Shown here: piece by piece, positions 42,761 to 51,016 of the stretch
How positions within the stretch are numbered: position 1 is the stretch's first letter
Layout: each line of letters starts with the position of its first letter
NCBI GenBank assembly: GCA_965214485.1
Contig: CBDCBW010000010.1
Location: 1-64,000 of the forward strand
Direction: 5' to 3'
Length of the DNA stretch: 64,000 nt
From: JANQRZ01 sp965214485
GTDB lineage: Bacteria > Bacteroidota > Rhodothermia > Rhodothermales > JANQRZ01
The notes under the pieces: model-generated
What the model was told of the DNA's origin: nothing
What the model saw: the letters and a program-made list of their open reading frames with translations, nothing else
Database searches by the model: none
Program-made: the position numbers and the translations under genes

Positions 42761-45523
42761 ATGTCCATCAGTCGTTTACTCCTCGCCGTGCTCCTCCTCG
42801 CCTGTGCTCCGGCGGCCTCCGGGCAGGAGGCACTGCGCGACCTCTTCTCCGCCGACAACTTCGTCCGAAGCGCCGCCATCGCCGGTGACACCCTCTACGT
42901 CGCCGGCGACTTCAGCTCGCTCGGGCCGCCGACCGGCCCGGCCGCCGTGCTCGACGCGGTCACGGGCGTCCCCGACCTCGGTCAGGCCCGCATCGGCGGC
43001 GACGTCGAGGTGGTGCTGCCCGACGGCGCGGGCGGGTGGTACGTCGGTGGGGAGCTCCGCTGGGCCGGGGGCGAGGCGCGGCGCAACCTCGCGCACATCT
43101 TGGCTGACGGGCGGCTCGACCCGGACTTCGCGCCGGACCCCCAGACGACCGACGGCTTCGGCTCGGTCGAGGCGCTCGCGCTCTCGGGCGACAGCGTGCT
43201 CTTCGTCGGCGGCCGCTTCGACACCGCTGGCGGCACGGCGCGCGACAACCTCGCCGCCTTCGACACGCGGACCGGCGCGCTGCTCCCGTTCGCCCCGGAG
43301 TTCGAGTACGATAGTTACATCCCCGACGATGTCGAGGCGCTCCTCGTCCACCGGGGCGTGCTCTACGTCGGCGGCGAGTTCGACACGGTCAACGGCACCG
43401 AGCGCCTGGGGGCGGTCGCCTTCGACGCCCGCACCGGGGCGTTCCTGCCGTGGGACCTTAGGCTCAGCCCCGAGGATAGATTCGGTCTAGTCGGTGTCTT
43501 CGGCTTCGGCGTCGGCCCTGCCCCGGGCGACACCACGCTCTACCTCGGCGGCTTCTTCGACGCCGTCCGGGGCGTCCCCCGACCCTCGGGCTCGGCCGAG
43601 GTCACGCTGGCCGACCCCGCCACCGGCGAGGGTGGCGAGCCGACCGACTGGACGACGACGTTCGGCCTCGGGCGGCCCGTAGTAGCCGAGGACGTGATCT
43701 GGTCGAACGCGCTCGGTGCCGACCCCCTCTTCACGATCAGCCGCGAGACCGGGGCCGCGACCGGCTACGCCGTCGGACTGGGGCTCCGCAGCGGAGCCGC
43801 CGTCGCGCTCGACTCGACCGGCGGCCCCGAGGGGCAGGGCGTCGTCTACCTCGCCGCCGAGCGCAGCTTCCCTGGCGACCCGTTCCCGTCGCAGTACCTC
43901 GTCGCCGTCGACGCCGAGACGAAGCAGCCGCTCCCGGGGTACTTCGACAAGGACCCGATTCTCGACGGCGGCACGCTGCGCGTGGCAAAGGAGCGGGGGT
44001 ACATCGGCGTGCGCGACCTTGTGCTCGACGAGCGGGGGCGGCTCTTCGCCTCGGGCCAGAGCTTCTTCGGTGTCGGGAGCGGGAGTGCTCCGCGTCGGTT
44101 CCTCGCCGGGCTCGACCTGACGACGGGCCGCGTGACGGACTTCGCCGAGGAGTACGTGATCTTCTCGTCCGTCGAACACATCACCATCAGCCCCGACGAG
44201 CGCTACCTCTACTTCGAAATGTTTAATGGGCTAGGTGTGGCCGACCTTCACACAGGTGTGATTACGGAGTTCCCTGCCGCGCGCCCAGCACCGAACGAAG
44301 CAGTGCTCGCCGAGGCCGACGGCACCGGTGGTAGCACCGAGGCGGGTTCTCCGATCCGACGGGCGGGGCCGGTGCTCGCCCGGCGTGACGGTCGGGCGCT
44401 CGCACCGTTCGCGCCGCCGATAGCCGCACCCGAGGGCAGCACCTCAAGCAGCAGCACCTCGCGCTTCCGCACGAACAGTTCGGCCTTCGTCGCCACCGAC
44501 GACCGACTCTATTTCAACGCCGGCGGCGGAGTCATCGCCTACGACCGCACGACGGGCGCGGAGATCTGGGCCACCGCTGCCAATGCCTACCTCGATAATC
44601 CTCAAGCGGACGAGGCCCTCCTCGTTGAGGCCGGTCCGCCCGGGGCCGAGGGCGACACGCTCTTCATCGCCGGGCCGATCCGCGGCATCGGCGGCGAGAC
44701 GCGTCCTAAGTTCGCCGCGCTCGACGCCGAGAGCGGCGCGGTGCTCGATTGGAACGCGAACCCCGTCGAGCCCGCCGGGCGGGGGGCGGGCAACGCCCTA
44801 GCTGCGCTCGGGCCACCGCCGGGTGAGCCGGGTGAAGGACGGCTCTATGTCGCCGCGGGCCGCCTCAGCATCATTGGTGGTGAGGCGCGCGACGAGCTCG
44901 CCGCGCTCGGGCGCCGCTCGGGCGCCGTGCTCGATTGGGCGCCGGACCCGGATGAGGTGCTGGGGCTGTCGGCAATGGCGGCGCAGCCCGGTGTGGGAGG
45001 CGGGGCCGCCGGCGGCGTGGTCTACGTCGGCTCGCGGGGATACGACGCCGAGACGGGTGCATACATCGGGTGGGACTTTGCACCCTTCCGGGGAGGCTCA
45101 TTCAGCGTGCTGCTGGCCCCTCTGCAAGAGCGGGTGATTCTGACGGGGACGTTCGAGAACAGCCTGCGCGGCAGCGGGCACGCCTTCGTGGCGGCGCTGA
45201 CGCCGGCGCGCCCGTTCGCCCCGCCGCCGGTCTCGGCGGAGGACGACGCCTCCGTGCCTCAGACGGCGGCGCTGTCGGCGGCGCACCCGAACCCGTTCCG
45301 CAGCACGGCGACGGTGACGCTCTTGCTGCCTCAGACGCAGCGCGTGGAAGTAGCACTCTTCGACGTGCTCGGCCGCCGCGTGGCCGTGCTCCACGAAGGG
45401 CCGCTCACCGCCGGGAGCCACGCGCTCGTGCTAGACGGCTCGGGTCTGGGCTCGGGCGTCTACGTCGTCCGCGCGCAGGGCGAGGGCTTCACCGCGAGCC
45501 GCCGCGTGACGGTGGTGCGGTAA
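42761..45523 (+). CDS. T9SS-sorted protein with delta-60/beta-propeller-like repeats
   Basis: This 920-aa secreted protein begins with a signal peptide (MSISRLLLAVLLLACAPAASG). The body has repeats of the delta-60 (DUF5122) type, such as LYVAGDFSSLGPPTGPAAVL, WYVGGELRWAGGEARRNLAH and LYVGGEFDTVNGTERLGAVA, which suggest a beta-propeller. The last about 85 residues are a type A sorting domain (SAAHPNPFRSTATVTLLL, LFDVLGRRVAVL, YVVRAQGEGF, ending VTVVR). A surface-displayed or secreted structural role is likely; the ligand is unknown. Confidence 0.85.
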   Translation: MSISRLLLAVLLLACAPAASGQEALRDLFSADNFVRSAAIAGDTLYVAGDFSSLGPPTGPAAVLDAVTGVPDLGQARIGGDVEVVLPDGAGGWYVGGELRWAGGEARRNLAHILADGRLDPDFAPDPQTTDGFGSVEALALSGDSVLFVGGRFDTAGGTARDNLAAFDTRTGALLPFAPEFEYDSYIPDDVEALLVHRGVLYVGGEFDTVNGTERLGAVAFDARTGAFLPWDLRLSPEDRFGLVGVFGFGVGPAPGDTTLYLGGFFDAVRGVPRPSGSAEVTLADPATGEGGEPTDWTTTFGLGRPVVAEDVIWSNALGADPLFTISRETGAATGYAVGLGLRSGAAVALDSTGGPEGQGVVYLAAERSFPGDPFPSQYLVAVDAETKQPLPGYFDKDPILDGGTLRVAKERGYIGVRDLVLDERGRLFASGQSFFGVGSGSAPRRFLAGLDLTTGRVTDFAEEYVIFSSVEHITISPDERYLYFEMFNGLGVADLHTGVITEFPAARPAPNEAVLAEADGTGGSTEAGSPIRRAGPVLARRDGRALAPFAPPIAAPEGSTSSSSTSRFRTNSSAFVATDDRLYFNAGGGVIAYDRTTGAEIWATAANAYLDNPQADEALLVEAGPPGAEGDTLFIAGPIRGIGGETRPKFAALDAESGAVLDWNANPVEPAGRGAGNALAALGPPPGEPGEGRLYVAAGRLSIIGGEARDELAALGRRSGAVLDWAPDPDEVLGLSAMAAQPGVGGGAAGGVVYVGSRGYDAETGAYIGWDFAPFRGGSFSVLLAPLQERVILTGTFENSLRGSGHAFVAALTPARPFAPPPVSAEDDASVPQTAALSAAHPNPFRSTATVTLLLPQTQRVEVALFDVLGRRVAVLHEGPLTAGSHALVLDGSGLGSGVYVVRAQGEGFTASRRVTVVR

Positions 45524-45528
45524 CGTAG

Positions 45529-45575
45529 TACCAAATCCGGCTGATCACTTCGTGCTTGACTAACCGAATTTGGTA
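45529..45575. repeat. ATACCAAATCCG-family repeat, palindromic copy
   Basis: TACCAAATCCGG (45529-45540) and CCGAATTTGGTA (45564-45575) form an inverted repeat around 23 nt. It starts 5 bp after the stop of the delta-60-repeat gene and may double as its terminator. Confidence 0.6.
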
Positions 45576-45610
45576 TAACACCTGTCCCTCAACTCGGGAG
45601 GACAAGCCGG

Positions 45611-45652
45611 AAAAATGAGCGCCGCCGCTCGCAGGGGTGCGGGCGGCGGCGC
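45611..45652 (-). terminator. Intrinsic terminator of the lipoprotein gene
   Basis: GCGCCGCCGC (45619-45628) pairs with GCGGCGGCGC (45643-45652). On the minus strand the stem is followed by TCATTTTT (45618-45611). This is a good rho-independent terminator just past the stop at 45675. Confidence 0.7.
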
Positions 45653-45674
45653 GGAGGGCCGGGGCGCGAGAGGT

Positions 45675-46313
45675 CTACATGCCGCCCATGTCAAGCGGCT
45701 CGTCGGGGTCGTTCGCCGTGGCGTCGGCGGGCGGGGTGAACAGCAGGCGTTCGGTGTAGGGCGCGGGCTGGTCGTTCTTGAACGCCATCGCCTGCTCGCC
45801 GTAGGTCATCCGCGCCTCCTCGACCGTCTTCTGGCCGGTGGCGACCTCGTGGGCTAGGTTGAGCGCCAGGATGTTGAGCGGCTCTTGGTCGCAGCGGGCG
45901 CTCATCTCGCCCTTCGTCCGCTCGACGATCACGCTGCCGTCGTACATCGCCAGCTCGTCGACCATGGCCTCGGGCACGTCGTAGTTGATGAACGTCTCGA
46001 GCACGTCGGGGTGCGACATCGGGAAGTCGTGCTGGACGGGCTCGCGGTAGGCGATGGTCCGCTTGAACGGGCCGGAGTTCTCCCAGACGATCATCGAGGG
46101 CGTGACACCGCTGGGGGCACCGTACTTCTCCATCGTCGCCATGACGGCTTTCTTGGAGGCGTCGGGCCAATCGGAGACGTAGGAGGTGACGGCGTCGCTG
46201 CTCATCTGGCCGGGCATCGAGCTGTCGGCCATCTTAGTGCTCATACAGCCCGAGGCTGCGAAGGCGAGCACGAGCGTGCTAAGGAGGAGGGGTCGGCAGG
46301 TGAGGCGTGTCAT
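45675..46313 (-). CDS. Lipoprotein of unknown function
   Basis: This 212-aa protein has a lipobox (FAASGC, Cys 23) and a mature part with no recognised domain. It reads SWP-like repeats of Met and Ser first (STKMADSSMPGQMSS). It then has a compact region with conserved-looking segments WENSGPFKRTIAYREPVQHD and LALNLAHEVATGQKTVEEAR. It ends in an acidic, Met-rich tail (DPDEPLDMGGM). It is followed by a good terminator and is likely a single-gene unit. Confidence 0.7.
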   Translation of the reverse strand: MTRLTCRPLLLSTLVLAFAASGCMSTKMADSSMPGQMSSDAVTSYVSDWPDASKKAVMATMEKYGAPSGVTPSMIVWENSGPFKRTIAYREPVQHDFPMSHPDVLETFINYDVPEAMVDELAMYDGSVIVERTKGEMSARCDQEPLNILALNLAHEVATGQKTVEEARMTYGEQAMAFKNDQPAPYTERLLFTPPADATANDPDEPLDMGGM

Positions 46314-46475
46314 AGCGGAGAGGGGTCGGAAGAGGAAGAAGTGAAGGCTGCGCAGCGGCGCTACCGCAGGGAGGGGGTTCCACGGAGGCCTGCTGGCCCT
46401 GTTCCGGCGGTTCGCCTGTCCCGCCGAGGTGTTATCCTTATGTGATCTTCCCTGAACGGGAGCAGGACCGCCCGG

Positions 46476-47132
46476 CTAGGCCTCGGGCTCCGGGGGCACG
46501 GGCTGCGGCTCCGCCGGGAGCGCAGGCGGTACTCGTTCCGGCGGCTCGACGGCCGCCGCCGCGCTGCCGAGTGGCTTCGCCTCCCGCTGCTCGGCGGCGC
46601 GCACCAAGCCCTCGTGGAACCGCCGTTGGAACGCGATGATCGCCGCGACGCCGACCACGATCGCCATATCGGCGACGTTCCAGATCGGGAAGAGCGCGAG
46701 GAAGTTGCCGCCGAAGAGCGGGAGCCACTCGGGGAGGTAGCCGCGCCACAGGTCGACGTGGATGAAGTCCACGACCTCGCCGTAGAACAGCGGGGCGTAG
46801 CCGTTGACCACGCCGTAGAACACCCGGTCGATGATGTTGCCGAGCGCGCCGCCGAGGATGAGCGCGAGCGCGAGCCGGTAGCCCCACGGCCCCTTCCGCA
46901 CGACCCACAGGTAGACCCCGATCAGGAGCGTCGCGACAATCGAGAAGAGCGTCAGGAAGAGCTTCGAGCCCAGCTCCAGCCCGAACGCCATGCCGGGGTT
47001 CGTCGTGTACGTCAGCCGGAGCAGCGTCCCGACGAGCGGGATCGACTCGCCGGGGACCATTGCCAGCTGCACCCACAGCTTGGTGAGCTGATCGGCGACG
47101 ACGAGCGCGAGCGAGACCCAGAGGATGCGCAT
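46476..47132 (-). CDS. lspA: Lipoprotein signal peptidase
   Basis: This 218-aa A8-family aspartic peptidase cleaves the signal peptide of prolipoproteins. Four membrane segments are present. The catalytic aspartates are in GNIIDRVFYG and FPIWNVADMAIVVG, the usual pair, and TYTTNPGMAFG is the conserved N-terminal loop. The last about 50 residues form a Pro/Glu/Ala-rich cytoplasmic tail, longer than usual. It fits the many lipoproteins in this window. The DksA-like gene lies just upstream (67 bp). Confidence 0.95.
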   Translation of the reverse strand: MRILWVSLALVVADQLTKLWVQLAMVPGESIPLVGTLLRLTYTTNPGMAFGLELGSKLFLTLFSIVATLLIGVYLWVVRKGPWGYRLALALILGGALGNIIDRVFYGVVNGYAPLFYGEVVDFIHVDLWRGYLPEWLPLFGGNFLALFPIWNVADMAIVVGVAAIIAFQRRFHEGLVRAAEQREAKPLGSAAAAVEPPERVPPALPAEPQPVPPEPEA

Positions 47133-47199
47133 GGCAGAGGGGAGGGGTTGGGGGTGGGGGGTGGGACGCTTTCTACCTCGAACCCATAACCTCGAACCC

Positions 47200-47619
47200 C
47201 TACTTCTGTTTGCGCTTCGCCTCGATCGAGATCTCGGTGTGCGGCACCGCCCGGAGGCGCTCCTTCGCGATGGGCTTGCCGGTGACCTTGCAGACGCCGT
47301 AGACCCCCTTCTCGATGCGCTCGAGGGCGCGGTCGAGGTAGCCGACGTACTTCTGCTGCCGGGCGATCATGAGGTAGAGCTTCTCGCGCTCCATCGCGTC
47401 GGTGCCGGCGTCGGCCATGTGGAAGCTGTAGGCCGAGTCGCTCTCGTGCTCGCGCGAGTCCTCGATCTGCGCCCGCATCGCGTCGATGTCTTCGAGGGCG
47501 CTCTCGCGCTTGCCGAGGATGAGGTCGTTGAACTCCTTGAGCTCGTCGTCCGAGAACGGGGTCCGCCGCTGCGGCGTGCCGTTGGCTGTGGGGGAGGTCT
47601 CTGCTGTCTTTTTACTCAT
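47200..47619 (-). CDS. DksA/TraR family protein lacking the zinc cysteines
   Basis: This 139-aa protein has a long coiled coil (about 20-100, FSDDELKEFNDLILGKRESA) and the C-terminal family motif GVYGVCKVTGKPIAKERLRAVPHTEISIEA. DksA uses four Cys to bind zinc; here only one Cys remains, as is common in Bacteroidetes-like members. It probably binds the RNA polymerase secondary channel and alters promoter choice, by analogy. An acidic pair at the coiled-coil tip (DAGTDAME) supports this. Confidence 0.85.
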   Translation of the reverse strand: MSKKTAETSPTANGTPQRRTPFSDDELKEFNDLILGKRESALEDIDAMRAQIEDSREHESDSAYSFHMADAGTDAMEREKLYLMIARQQKYVGYLDRALERIEKGVYGVCKVTGKPIAKERLRAVPHTEISIEAKRKQK

Positions 47620-47676
47620 GCCATGTGCCGGCGTGCCGCACCGGCGATCAGTTAGAAGTATTAGGAGTCGTGCCGC

Positions 47677-50600
47677 TCAGGCGTCGGCGGTCTCTTCGGA
47701 GGCGACCCGCCGGACCCCGATCTCGACCGGCGCGCCGCCGATCTCGAAGGTCTCGACCGCCGCGCCGTCCGGCGCGGCTTCGGTGAGCGCTTCGGCGAGC
47801 GTCTCGTTCCGGATCGCCTCGCCGTAGGTCCGGACGGCGTCCGCTACGTCGTCCGGGGCGCGAAAGGTAACGAAAATCCGGTCCGAGACCGCGAACCCGG
47901 CAGCCTTGCGCAAATTTTGGACTCGGTTGACGAACTCCCGCGCCGTGCCTTCCTTTCGCAGCGCGTCGGTGAGCGCCGTGTCCAGCGCCACGGTCACCCG
48001 CCCCTCTTGCCCGACGAGGTGGCCCTCGATCCCCTCGCTGACGACCTCGATGTCGCCCGGCTCGAACACGACGGTTTCGCCGCCGAGGTCGAGGGGGAGC
48101 GCGCCCTCGCGCTCGTAGCGGTCGATGGCCTCGGCGTCGAGTGCGCGGACGGCGGCGTTGGCCGCTTTCATCTTCGGCCCGAGCCGCTTGCCGAGCGCCT
48201 TGAAGTTGGGCTTGGCCGACTTCGAGACGAGGCCGCTGCCCGACCCCACCGCGTCGAGCCGCTTGACGTTGACCTCGTCGAGCACGACGCCCTCGACCGA
48301 GCGCAGCACGGCCTCGTCCACGCCGGCCGTGCCGGTGACGACGGCGAGCGCGCCGAGCGGCTGCCGGACGTTGATCCCAGCCTCGTTGCGGAGCCCCAGG
48401 GCGAGGGAGGCCACGGTCCGGGCGAGCGCCATCCGCTCTTCGAGTGCGGCGTCCACGGCGGCCTCGCGTGGGCTCGGAAAGTTGGCGAGGTGGACGGAGG
48501 CCGGGGCGTCGGCGGCGCGCAGCGCGGCCCACAGCCACTCGGCGTAGAACGGCGCGAGCGGGGCCATGAGCTTCGCCAGCGTCGTGAGGCATTCGTAGAC
48601 CGTGTCGTAGGCGGCGCGCTTTTCGAGTTGGAGGTTGGCGGCCTGAGGTTCTTCCCCTCGACCCTCGGACTCCGAACCCCCGACCTTGTCCCAGAAGCGG
48701 CGGCGGCTGCGGCGGAGGTACCAGTTCGAGAGGTCGTCCGCGAACGTCTCGAGCGCCCGCGCGGCCTGCGTCGGGTGGTAGGCGTCGAAGGCCGCGTCCA
48801 CGTCGCCGACCGTCGAGTGGAGGCGCGACAGAATCCAGCGGTCGAGCTCGGTGCGGTCGGCGAGCGGCGTCGGCTCGGCGTAGGCGAAGCCGTCGAGGTT
48901 CGCGTAGGTGGCGAAGAAGCTGTAGGTGTTGGTGACGGTCGAGAAGAACTTGCGCTTGGTCTCCTCCACCGCGCGGTCGGAGTAGCGGAGGCTCTCCCAC
49001 GGCGCGCTCGCGCTCATGAGGGTCCACCGCACCGGGTCGGCCCCGTGCCGGGCGATCGCCGCGAAGGGATCGACCGTGTTGCCCTTGGACTTGGACATCT
49101 TCTCGCCGCGCTCGTCGAGCACCAGGCCGTTGACGACGACGTTTTTGTAGGCCACCGAGTCTTCGACGAGCGCGGCGATCGCGTGGAGCGTGTAGAACCA
49201 GCCGCGCGTCTGATCGACGCCCTCGGCGATGAAGTCCGCCGGGAAGTTGCGCGCGAAGCGCTCTCGGTTCTCGAACGGATAGTGCCACTGCGCGAACGGC
49301 ATCGCCCCCGAGTCGAACCACACGTCGATCAGGTCCGGCTCGCGGCGGTACGTCCCCCCGCCCTCAGCGGGCCACGTGACCTCGTCGACGAACGGCCGGT
49401 GCAGGTCGGGCACGTCGCCCTCGGCCAGCCCGGCCCGCTCCCGCAGCTCGGCGACGGAGCCGACGACGACGTAGTCGCCCTCGTCCTGGTCGTTGACCCA
49501 GACCGGGAGCGGGGTGCCCCAGTAGCGCATCCGGCTGAGCGCCCAGTCGACGTTGCCCTCGAGCCACTGCCCGAAGCGCCCCGTGCCGATGCCCTCGGGC
49601 TGCCAGTTGATCATCCCATTCAGCTCGATCAGCCGGTCCTTGATCGCGGTCGTGCGGATGAACCACGAGTCGACCGGGTACGACATCAGCGGCGTGCCCT
49701 TGCGCCAGTCGTGGGGGTAGTTGTGGAGGGTCGTCTCGTGGCGGTAGAGCAGGCCGCGCTCGCGGAGGTCGCGGGCGAGCGCGCGGTCGGCGTCTTTGAA
49801 CCACTCGCCCGCGACGAGCGGCACCGCGTCGGTGAAGCGCCCCTCCGCCGTGACCGGGTTGAAGAGCGGCAGCCCTTCGCGCTGCCCGACGGCGAAGTCG
49901 TCCGCGCCGAAGGCCGGCGCGAGGTGGACGATCCCCGTGCCGTCCTCGGTCGAGACGAAGTCGGCGGCGACGACGCGCCACGCCTGGTCTGCTTCGGGGT
50001 GGCCCGCGAAGGTATCGAAGACCGGCCGGTAGGTCTTCCCGACAAGGTCGGTGCCCTTCATCCGCTCGACGACCTCGACCTCCCCGCCGAGCGTGCCGAG
50101 GAGCGGTCCGGCGAGGTACAGGTACTCCGGCTCGCCGTCGTCGCGCGCGGCCCGCACCTTGACGTAGTCGACGGTGTCGCCGACGGCGAGGGCCGCGTTC
50201 GAGACGAGGGTCCACGGCGTCGTGGTCCACGCGAGGAAATACGCATCGGCCTCGCCCTCGACCGGGAAGCGGACGTAGACCGACGGGTCCTGCACCTCTT
50301 GGTAGCCCAGCGAGACCTCGTGGCTGGAGAGCACGGTGCCCGAGCCGGGGCTGTACCACTGGATCTTGTGCCCCCGGTACAGGAACGACTCGCCGTCGTC
50401 GGTGCGCCGCTGGGAGATCGTTTTGAGGAGGGACCAGACGGACTCGATGTAGTCGTTCTCGAAGGTGACGTAGGGGTCCGAGAGATCGACCCAGTAGCCC
50501 ATGCGCCGCGTCAGGTCGTCCCAGAGGTCTTTGTAGGTGAGGACGGAGGCGCGGCAGGCCGCGTTGTACTCGGCCATGCCGTAGGCCTCGACCTGGTGCC

Positions 50601-50916
50601 GGCCTTCGAGCCCGAGCGCCTTCTCGACCTCGATCTCGACCGGCAGGCCGTGGGTGTCCCAGCCGCCCTTGCGGTCCACGCGGAAGCCCTTCATCGTGCG
50701 GTAGCGGCAGAAGAGGTCCTTGATGGTCCGCGCCATAACGTGGTGGATGCCCGGCTTGCCGTTGGCCGTCGGCGGGCCTTCGTAGAAGACGAAGTGCGGC
50801 GCGCCCTCGCGGAGGGCGAGGCTCTGGGCGAACACGTCGTGCTCGTCCCACCACCGGAGCGTCTCGCGCTCGGTCGCGGCGTGGTCGAAGCGGGTGGCGT
50901 CGGGGTAGCGCGGCAT
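47677..50916 (-). CDS. ileS: Isoleucyl-tRNA synthetase
   Basis: This 1079-aa class I aminoacyl-tRNA synthetase charges tRNA-Ile. The HIGH motif is GIHHVMAR (residue about 57) and the KMSKS motif is KMSKSKGN (near 605). The editing domain (CP1) lies between them, with WTTTPWTLVSN. The anticodon-binding domain and a C-terminal beta-rich region (ALGKRLGPKMKAANAAVR) follow. ATG at 50916 was chosen over an in-frame TTG two codons upstream. The promoter box TATCTTTG lies 24 bp upstream. Confidence 0.97.
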   Translation of the reverse strand: MPRYPDATRFDHAATERETLRWWDEHDVFAQSLALREGAPHFVFYEGPPTANGKPGIHHVMARTIKDLFCRYRTMKGFRVDRKGGWDTHGLPVEIEVEKALGLEGRHQVEAYGMAEYNAACRASVLTYKDLWDDLTRRMGYWVDLSDPYVTFENDYIESVWSLLKTISQRRTDDGESFLYRGHKIQWYSPGSGTVLSSHEVSLGYQEVQDPSVYVRFPVEGEADAYFLAWTTTPWTLVSNAALAVGDTVDYVKVRAARDDGEPEYLYLAGPLLGTLGGEVEVVERMKGTDLVGKTYRPVFDTFAGHPEADQAWRVVAADFVSTEDGTGIVHLAPAFGADDFAVGQREGLPLFNPVTAEGRFTDAVPLVAGEWFKDADRALARDLRERGLLYRHETTLHNYPHDWRKGTPLMSYPVDSWFIRTTAIKDRLIELNGMINWQPEGIGTGRFGQWLEGNVDWALSRMRYWGTPLPVWVNDQDEGDYVVVGSVAELRERAGLAEGDVPDLHRPFVDEVTWPAEGGGTYRREPDLIDVWFDSGAMPFAQWHYPFENRERFARNFPADFIAEGVDQTRGWFYTLHAIAALVEDSVAYKNVVVNGLVLDERGEKMSKSKGNTVDPFAAIARHGADPVRWTLMSASAPWESLRYSDRAVEETKRKFFSTVTNTYSFFATYANLDGFAYAEPTPLADRTELDRWILSRLHSTVGDVDAAFDAYHPTQAARALETFADDLSNWYLRRSRRRFWDKVGGSESEGRGEEPQAANLQLEKRAAYDTVYECLTTLAKLMAPLAPFYAEWLWAALRAADAPASVHLANFPSPREAAVDAALEERMALARTVASLALGLRNEAGINVRQPLGALAVVTGTAGVDEAVLRSVEGVVLDEVNVKRLDAVGSGSGLVSKSAKPNFKALGKRLGPKMKAANAAVRALDAEAIDRYEREGALPLDLGGETVVFEPGDIEVVSEGIEGHLVGQEGRVTVALDTALTDALRKEGTAREFVNRVQNLRKAAGFAVSDRIFVTFRAPDDVADAVRTYGEAIRNETLAEALTEAAPDGAAVETFEIGGAPVEIGVRRVASEETADA

Positions 50917-50939
50917 GGGCAAGCGTGGAAATCAGGGGC

Positions 50940-50947
50940 CAAAGATA
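50940..50947 (-). promoter_or_regulatory. Putative -7 box for ileS
   Basis: TATCTTTG on the minus strand (50947-50940) is a full match to TAnnTTTG and lies 24 bp before the ileS ATG. The -33 region overlaps the terminator of the upstream gene, so no clean TTTG is seen. Confidence 0.5.
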
Positions 50948-50948
50948 C

Positions 50949-50988
50949 GACGCGCCCCCGGCGGGCCGAAGCCTGCCGGGGGCGCGTC
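50949..50988 (-). terminator. Terminator hairpin after the T9SS hydrolase gene
   Basis: GACGCGCCCCCGGC (50949-50962) pairs with GCCGGGGGCGCGTC (50975-50988). It lies 29 bp past the hydrolase stop. A near-copy follows the beta-helix gene at 56946-56985. Confidence 0.7.
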
Positions 50989-51016
50989 GCCTTACCGTTC
51001 AGTCAGACCGTGCGCC

